Source: Rubrobacter sp. (GTDB lineage Bacteria; Actinomycetota; Rubrobacteria; Rubrobacterales; Rubrobacteraceae). Taken from it: a DNA stretch of 8,068 bases. A model generated the notes under the pieces. That model was not told where the DNA came from and did not search any database. It saw nothing but the letters and a program-made list of their open reading frames with translations. A program made the position numbers and the translations under genes. Shown piece by piece: positions 5,428 through 8,068 of this stretch (within the stretch, counting starts at the first letter, position 1; every line of letters starts with the position of its first letter). The DNA is taken from assembly GCA_016781635.1 (NCBI GenBank), contig JADDPY010000339.1:1-8068 (forward strand), written 5' to 3'.

Positions 5428-5796
5428 GTGCCCAAGCTCGAGGTAGAAGGAACCGGCGCTTTCGACGTGCCGGAGGGGAAGAGGCTGGTGCTAGCCGTAG
5501 AAGAGGACGCCGGAGTCGACATTCTCCACCGCTGCGGCGCCTACGCCAAATGCACCACCTGCCGCGTAGAGTTTCTCGAGGGCGAGCCCGAGAAGATGAC
5601 GCAGGCCGAGAAGGAGGTCCTCGAGAACAAAAATCTCGTCGGGCAGCTCAGGCTCTCTTGCCAGCTTCTCGTCGACCGCGACATGAAGGTGCGCGTCCCC
5701 ATGACCGTAACCTCCATGGGGCTCGACGGACCCGGCAACGCCCCCGAGCCCGTCATAACCCCGCCCCCGGAGTGGGTGGAGAAGCCGTCCTCTTAG
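5428..5796 (+). CDS. [2Fe-2S] plant-type ferredoxin
   Basis: This 122-residue soluble electron carrier has a beta-grasp ferredoxin fold. Cluster ligands are C36, C42 and C45 in HRCGAYAKCTTC, and C78 in LRLSCQLLV, giving the C-x5-C-x2-C...C arrangement of 2Fe-2S ferredoxins. EFLEGEPEKMTQAEKEVL (48-65) is the conserved linker of this subfamily, familiar to me from other bacterial lineages as well. After ~residue 92 a proline-rich tail (PGNAPEPVITPPPEW) extends beyond the core. The GTG start has AGAGGAG (5415-5421) 6 nt upstream. The gene appears monocistronic, facing the oppositely oriented oxidoreductase with only 13 nt between stop codons. Its redox partner is not identifiable; the convergent oxidoreductase is not evidence of partnership. 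Confidence 0.93.
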   Translation: MPKLEVEGTGAFDVPEGKRLVLAVEEDAGVDILHRCGAYAKCTTCRVEFLEGEPEKMTQAEKEVLENKNLVGQLRLSCQLLVDRDMKVRVPMTVTSMGLDGPGNAPEPVITPPPEWVEKPSS

Positions 5797-5810
5797 GGGA
5801 AACACCCCCT
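5795..5810. terminator. Short shared hairpin between convergent stop codons
   Basis: AGGGG (5795-5799) pairs with CCCCT (5806-5810) around AAACAC. The hairpin overlaps the ferredoxin stop and touches the oxidoreductase stop. No T-run follows on either strand, so it is a weak bidirectional terminator at best. Confidence 0.25.
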
Positions 5811-6775
5811 CACGAGAAGTTCGGGATAATCTCCTTCGCGAAGCGTTCAACCATCAAGGGCTCGTATGCGACGCGGGGCATGTAGACGATAAAGTAGTTG
5901 ACGCCCGCCTCGACCATCGGTCGGAGGCGAGCGGTGATCTCCTCGGCGGTCCCGACCATAAACTGCTGCGAGTACTCGTCGTAGGCCATGCCGCCCCGGG
6001 CGAGCTCCGTGGCGCTCACCGGGTCGTCGCCCTCCTCCAGCAGGTAGACGTTGACCGAGGTGGAGCGCGTGATCTCCTCGTAGTCTCGCCCCACGGCGTC
6101 GCAGTGGCCCTTCAGAACGTCGAACTTATGCTTGATCGTCTCGACGTCGCCGCCGACGTTGCAGGCATCGCCGTAGCGGGCGACGAGCCTCAGGGTAACC
6201 TTCTCGCCGCCGCCCCCGATCCAGAAAGACGGGTGCGGCACCCTGACGCCCTTCGGCTCGTTGATGGGCTTGTCGAGCTTGTAGTACTCGCCGTCGAACC
6301 GGACCCCGTCTTCTGTCCACATGCGGTGGATGATCTCGCAGGCTTCCCGGAAGGCGCGCATCCTTTCGCGCGTCTCGGGGAACCCGTAGCCGTAGGCCCG
6401 CCACTCGTGCTCGTACCAGCCGGCGCCGAGACCGAACAGGAGGCGTCCCTGGCTCATCACGTCCACCGTCGACGCCATCTTGGCGAGAAGGGCGGGGTTG
6501 CGGTAGCCGTTGCAGGTGACCATCTGCCCGATCCTGACCCGCTCGGTGTCGCGGCTCAGGCCCGCGGTCGCGGTCCAGCACTCGAAGACGGTGTTCTGCG
6601 TCGGCTCGGGGACGGTGTGGAAGTGGTCGTAGAGCCAGACGGAGTCGTAGGCCCCGGACTGATCGGCGATCTTCGCGACCCGGGTCATCGCCTCGTACTG
6701 CTCGACGGGGTCGTCTATCTCGACCAGGTCCATCCGCCACCCCTGCGGTACGAAGACGCCAAAATTTATTGCCAC
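5810..6775 (-). CDS. LLM class F420-dependent oxidoreductase
   Basis: This 321-residue flavin- or F420-dependent enzyme has the bacterial luciferase-like TIM-barrel fold. Supporting blocks are the N-terminal FGVFVPQGW strand (5-13), DSVWLYDHF (44-52), RIGQMVTCNGYRNPALLAKM (81-100) and ASTVDVMSQGRLLFGLGAGW (101-120). YEHEWRAYGYGFP (121-133) and PSFWIGGGGEK further along also fit. The GYRNP-ALLAK-TVDVMSQGR pattern is typical of actinobacterial LLM-class F420-dependent proteins, which transfer hydride between reduced F420 or FMN and varied substrates. The substrate cannot be predicted. GTG 6775 is preceded 5 nt away by GAGGAGGAGG (plus 6781-6790), fixing the start. The gene lies 81 nt downstream of the broken lipoprotein frame and is probably on the transcript that begins with the cobalamin adenosyltransferase. 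Confidence 0.93.
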   Translation of the reverse strand: MAINFGVFVPQGWRMDLVEIDDPVEQYEAMTRVAKIADQSGAYDSVWLYDHFHTVPEPTQNTVFECWTATAGLSRDTERVRIGQMVTCNGYRNPALLAKMASTVDVMSQGRLLFGLGAGWYEHEWRAYGYGFPETRERMRAFREACEIIHRMWTEDGVRFDGEYYKLDKPINEPKGVRVPHPSFWIGGGGEKVTLRLVARYGDACNVGGDVETIKHKFDVLKGHCDAVGRDYEEITRSTSVNVYLLEEGDDPVSATELARGGMAYDEYSQQFMVGTAEEITARLRPMVEAGVNYFIVYMPRVAYEPLMVERFAKEIIPNFS

Positions 6776-6856
6776 CCCAACCTCCTCCTCAAGAAACTCC
6801 CCTGCCTCCCCGGCATCATACCCATAGCGTGGAGCCTGCTCCCCCCGTGGCCCGCT

Positions 6857-7139
6857 CTACGCCCAGATCCTCAGCACCCCGTTCGCCCTTCCCTCGCCCC
6901 CCACGACCTTGTTGCCCGAGGGCTCGCCGTGCGCATAGCCGTAGGCTGGATCGGGCTTCGGGACATTCGGCGAGTGGTCCCGCGTCCGGGCCGTGGCTTC
7001 CGTTGCGGAGCCGCCGATTCTCGCGGGAGGGGCGATCCTTCCGGGCTCTGTCTTTGCGGCGCGGCCGGCTCTCCCGAGCACCCCGGGAGGATGAGGAGGA
7101 TAAGTAAGAGGAGGAGCCGGAGCCCGGGGACTACGTCAC
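6857..7139 (-). pseudogene. Probable small lipoprotein gene broken by frameshifts
   Basis: The 360-nt gap between the adenosyltransferase and the LLM gene is not empty. In one minus frame RLLLLLILLILPGCSG (around 7119-7072) is a textbook lipoprotein signal peptide with an LPGC lipobox at 7089-7078. In the next frame DPAYGYAHGEPSGNKVVGGE and then GRANGVLRIWA, ending in TAG at 6857, has strongly coding codon use (mostly G/C at third positions). One missing C in the run at plus 7029-7032 (GGGG) would join them as SPEGSPPPARIGGS. The likely start is GTG 7139, overlapping the adenosyltransferase stop as GTGA, but it meets an in-frame TAG after two codons. A second disruption must therefore be assumed. 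I do not recognise the protein family. A short frame from GTG 7081 exists but lacks a ribosome binding site. Confidence 0.42.
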
Positions 7140-7675
7140 CCCCGTGAGAGGTCGTGCCGTCCGTCGGCGTTGCGGGCGATGACGAAAAGGAGGTCCGAGA
7201 GGCGATTGACCGCCTTCAGGGCGTCGGTGTGCCCCTCGGCGTAGCCCGCGACCACCAGGCTTCGCTCGGCGCGTCTCACGACGGATCGGGAGACGTCCAG
7301 GAGGGCCCCCAGTCGGCTCCCGCCGGGGACGACGAACTCGTTGGGGAGATCCGTACGACCGCGCCACTCCTCGAGGGCATCATCCACGTACCCGACGTCG
7401 CTCTCGCCGATAAAGTTCTGCTCCTGCGGCATCGCCACGTCACCCATCACCCGGTAGAGGAGGCGCTGCAGATCTAGGATGACCCTCGATATCTCGTCCG
7501 CCCCGGCCCCCGCGGCCTCTGCGCGGGCGAGACCGAGAAAGGAGCTCGCCTCGTCGATGTCGCCGAGGACTACGATCGAGGCGTCGGCCTTGGAGAGACG
7601 TCCGGCCCCCAAAAGCGTGGTGGTACCGTCGTCGCCGCGGCGGGTGGAGATGGGCGGGTTGTTGCTTTCCGTCAT
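7136..7675 (-). CDS. PduO-type cob(I)yrinic acid a,c-diamide adenosyltransferase
   Basis: This 179-residue cytoplasmic enzyme transfers the 5'-deoxyadenosyl group of ATP to cob(I)alamin, making adenosylcobalamin. The ATP-binding N-terminus is RRGDDGTTTLLGAGRLSKAD (12-31), followed by LGDIDEASSFLGLARAE (37-53). The usual DELNS is DEASS here, a variant I would expect to be tolerated. FVVPGG (114-119) carries the phenylalanine that sits under the corrin in PduO enzymes. SRSVVRRAERSLVV (129-142) and VNRLSDLLFVIAR (156-168) supply the conserved Arg, Glu, Asn and Asp residues. ATG 7675 has AAGGAGGA (plus 7683-7690) 7 nt upstream. It starts a minus-strand transcript running toward the LLM gene and is divergent from the unknown right-edge gene, 79 nt away. 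No other cobalamin genes are in the window. Names used for this enzyme include cobO, pduO and mmaB; the sequence does not decide between them. Confidence 0.94.
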   Translation of the reverse strand: MTESNNPPISTRRGDDGTTTLLGAGRLSKADASIVVLGDIDEASSFLGLARAEAAGAGADEISRVILDLQRLLYRVMGDVAMPQEQNFIGESDVGYVDDALEEWRGRTDLPNEFVVPGGSRLGALLDVSRSVVRRAERSLVVAGYAEGHTDALKAVNRLSDLLFVIARNADGRHDLSRG

Positions 7676-7725
7676 GCTCGGTCCTCCTTGCGCGGCTGTC
7701 TCGGGGTCGTTTCTGCCCCGTGCGA

Positions 7726-7734
7726 TGGTAGAAT
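7726..7734 (+). promoter_or_regulatory. Extended -10 promoter of the right-edge gene
   Basis: TGGTAGAAT is an extended -10 (TGn followed by TAGAAT at 7729-7734). Transcription would start near 7741-7742, right at GTG 7743, so either a leaderless GTG start or ATG 7755 with GAGG (7745-7748) is possible. On the opposite strand TACCAT (plus 7725-7730) is a possible -10 for the adenosyltransferase, overlapping this one. Confidence 0.45.
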
Positions 7735-7754
7735 CGCCCCTCGTGAGGCTTTCG

Positions 7755-8068
7755 ATGAAATTTCCCCTGCGGTCGGACGGTGCCTTAGCAAAGGCTGCAT
7801 CCGTCGCCGCTCGCCATCCATCTTACCGGATCGAGGGCGAGAACGGCTCTACTCGCGTCGGGGTCGAGCTCGTGCTCCCCGACGAGTGGCGCCCGGTCGA
7901 CGAGCTACGGGGCTACCTCACCGGCGAGAGGGAGGCCGTGTACGCTGCGGACGGGGTCGCCGTGGGCGCCGAGGAGCTCTTCGGCGGCCTGAGTTGCTTT
8001 CTGCGGAAGCAGCGTTCCGGAACGCCGGCCAGGGATTGGTGCACGCCCCCGAAGCTTGCGGGCAAGCA
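7755..8068 (+). CDS. Unrecognised protein, 3' end outside window
   Basis: An open frame of 104 codons runs off the right edge. It begins MKFPLRSDGALAKAASVAAR and contains GVELVLPDEWRPVDELRGYL (36-55). It continues with an acidic stretch and C81 and C96 in a C-x14-C arrangement with basic residues between. Third codon positions are strongly G/C from the tyrosine at residue 24 onward, and a good extended -10 precedes it, so it is likely a real gene. I do not recognise the family and see no signal peptide or membrane helix in the visible part. ATG 7755 is supported by GAGG (7745-7748) 6 nt upstream. GTG 7743, in the same frame, would be a leaderless start 8 nt after the -10. It is divergent from the adenosyltransferase, which does not by itself imply a related role. 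Confidence 0.7.
   Translation, partial: MKFPLRSDGALAKAASVAARHPSYRIEGENGSTRVGVELVLPDEWRPVDELRGYLTGEREAVYAADGVAVGAEELFGGLSCFLRKQRSGTPARDWCTPPKLAGK

Noticed and set aside
6104..7147. Plus-strand open frame of 347 codons antisense to the LLM gene and beyond
   Set aside because: It is a long shadow frame typical of high-GC DNA. It has no ribosome binding site, and the minus strand has clear LLM family motifs.

Overview
The window is high-GC, densely packed bacterial chromosome. GTG starts, high G+C at third codon positions, GAGGAGG-type ribosome binding sites, and an F420-type luciferase-like oxidoreductase next to a PduO-type cobalamin adenosyltransferase suggest a deep-branching actinobacterium. 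Rubrobacter or a relative is my best guess; it is inferred from gene content and codon style, not from a marker gene. I see no rRNA, tRNA, CRISPR array, transposase or phage gene.

Layout. (a) 1-1250, plus strand: the end of an OsmC-type peroxiredoxin closed by a strong intrinsic terminator, then a likely operon of a four-helix DUF2231 membrane protein and an M20D amidohydrolase (to 2246). (b) 2247-2464: a convergent intergenic gap with a perfect 44-nt palindrome and a terminator-like hairpin for the opposing operon. (c) 4741-2465, minus strand: a tight three-gene operon of a DUF4097 membrane-anchored protein, a Yip1-family membrane protein and a uracil-DNA-glycosylase-like protein whose 5' part is in another frame (apparent 1-nt frameshift in a G-run). 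(d) 5248-4865, minus strand: a single-domain cupin of the mannose-6-phosphate isomerase type with its own terminator. It is divergent from (e) 5428-5796, a plus-strand [2Fe-2S] ferredoxin. (f) 7675-5810, minus strand: PduO-type adenosyltransferase, a probably broken small lipoprotein gene, and an LLM-class oxidoreductase that converges tail to tail on the ferredoxin. (g) 7755-8068, plus strand: the start of an unrecognised gene that runs off the window.

The genes do not form one pathway. The themes are housekeeping redox and cofactor functions (OsmC, ferredoxin, flavin/F420 oxidoreductase, adenosylcobalamin synthesis), amide hydrolysis, envelope proteins and a possible DNA-repair enzyme. I did not find a clear new multi-gene system. 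The best leads are the 44-nt palindrome, the inverted repeat that places the DUF4097 start codon in its loop, two frame disruptions that fit short homopolymer miscounts, and two candidate leaderless promoters with identical geometry.
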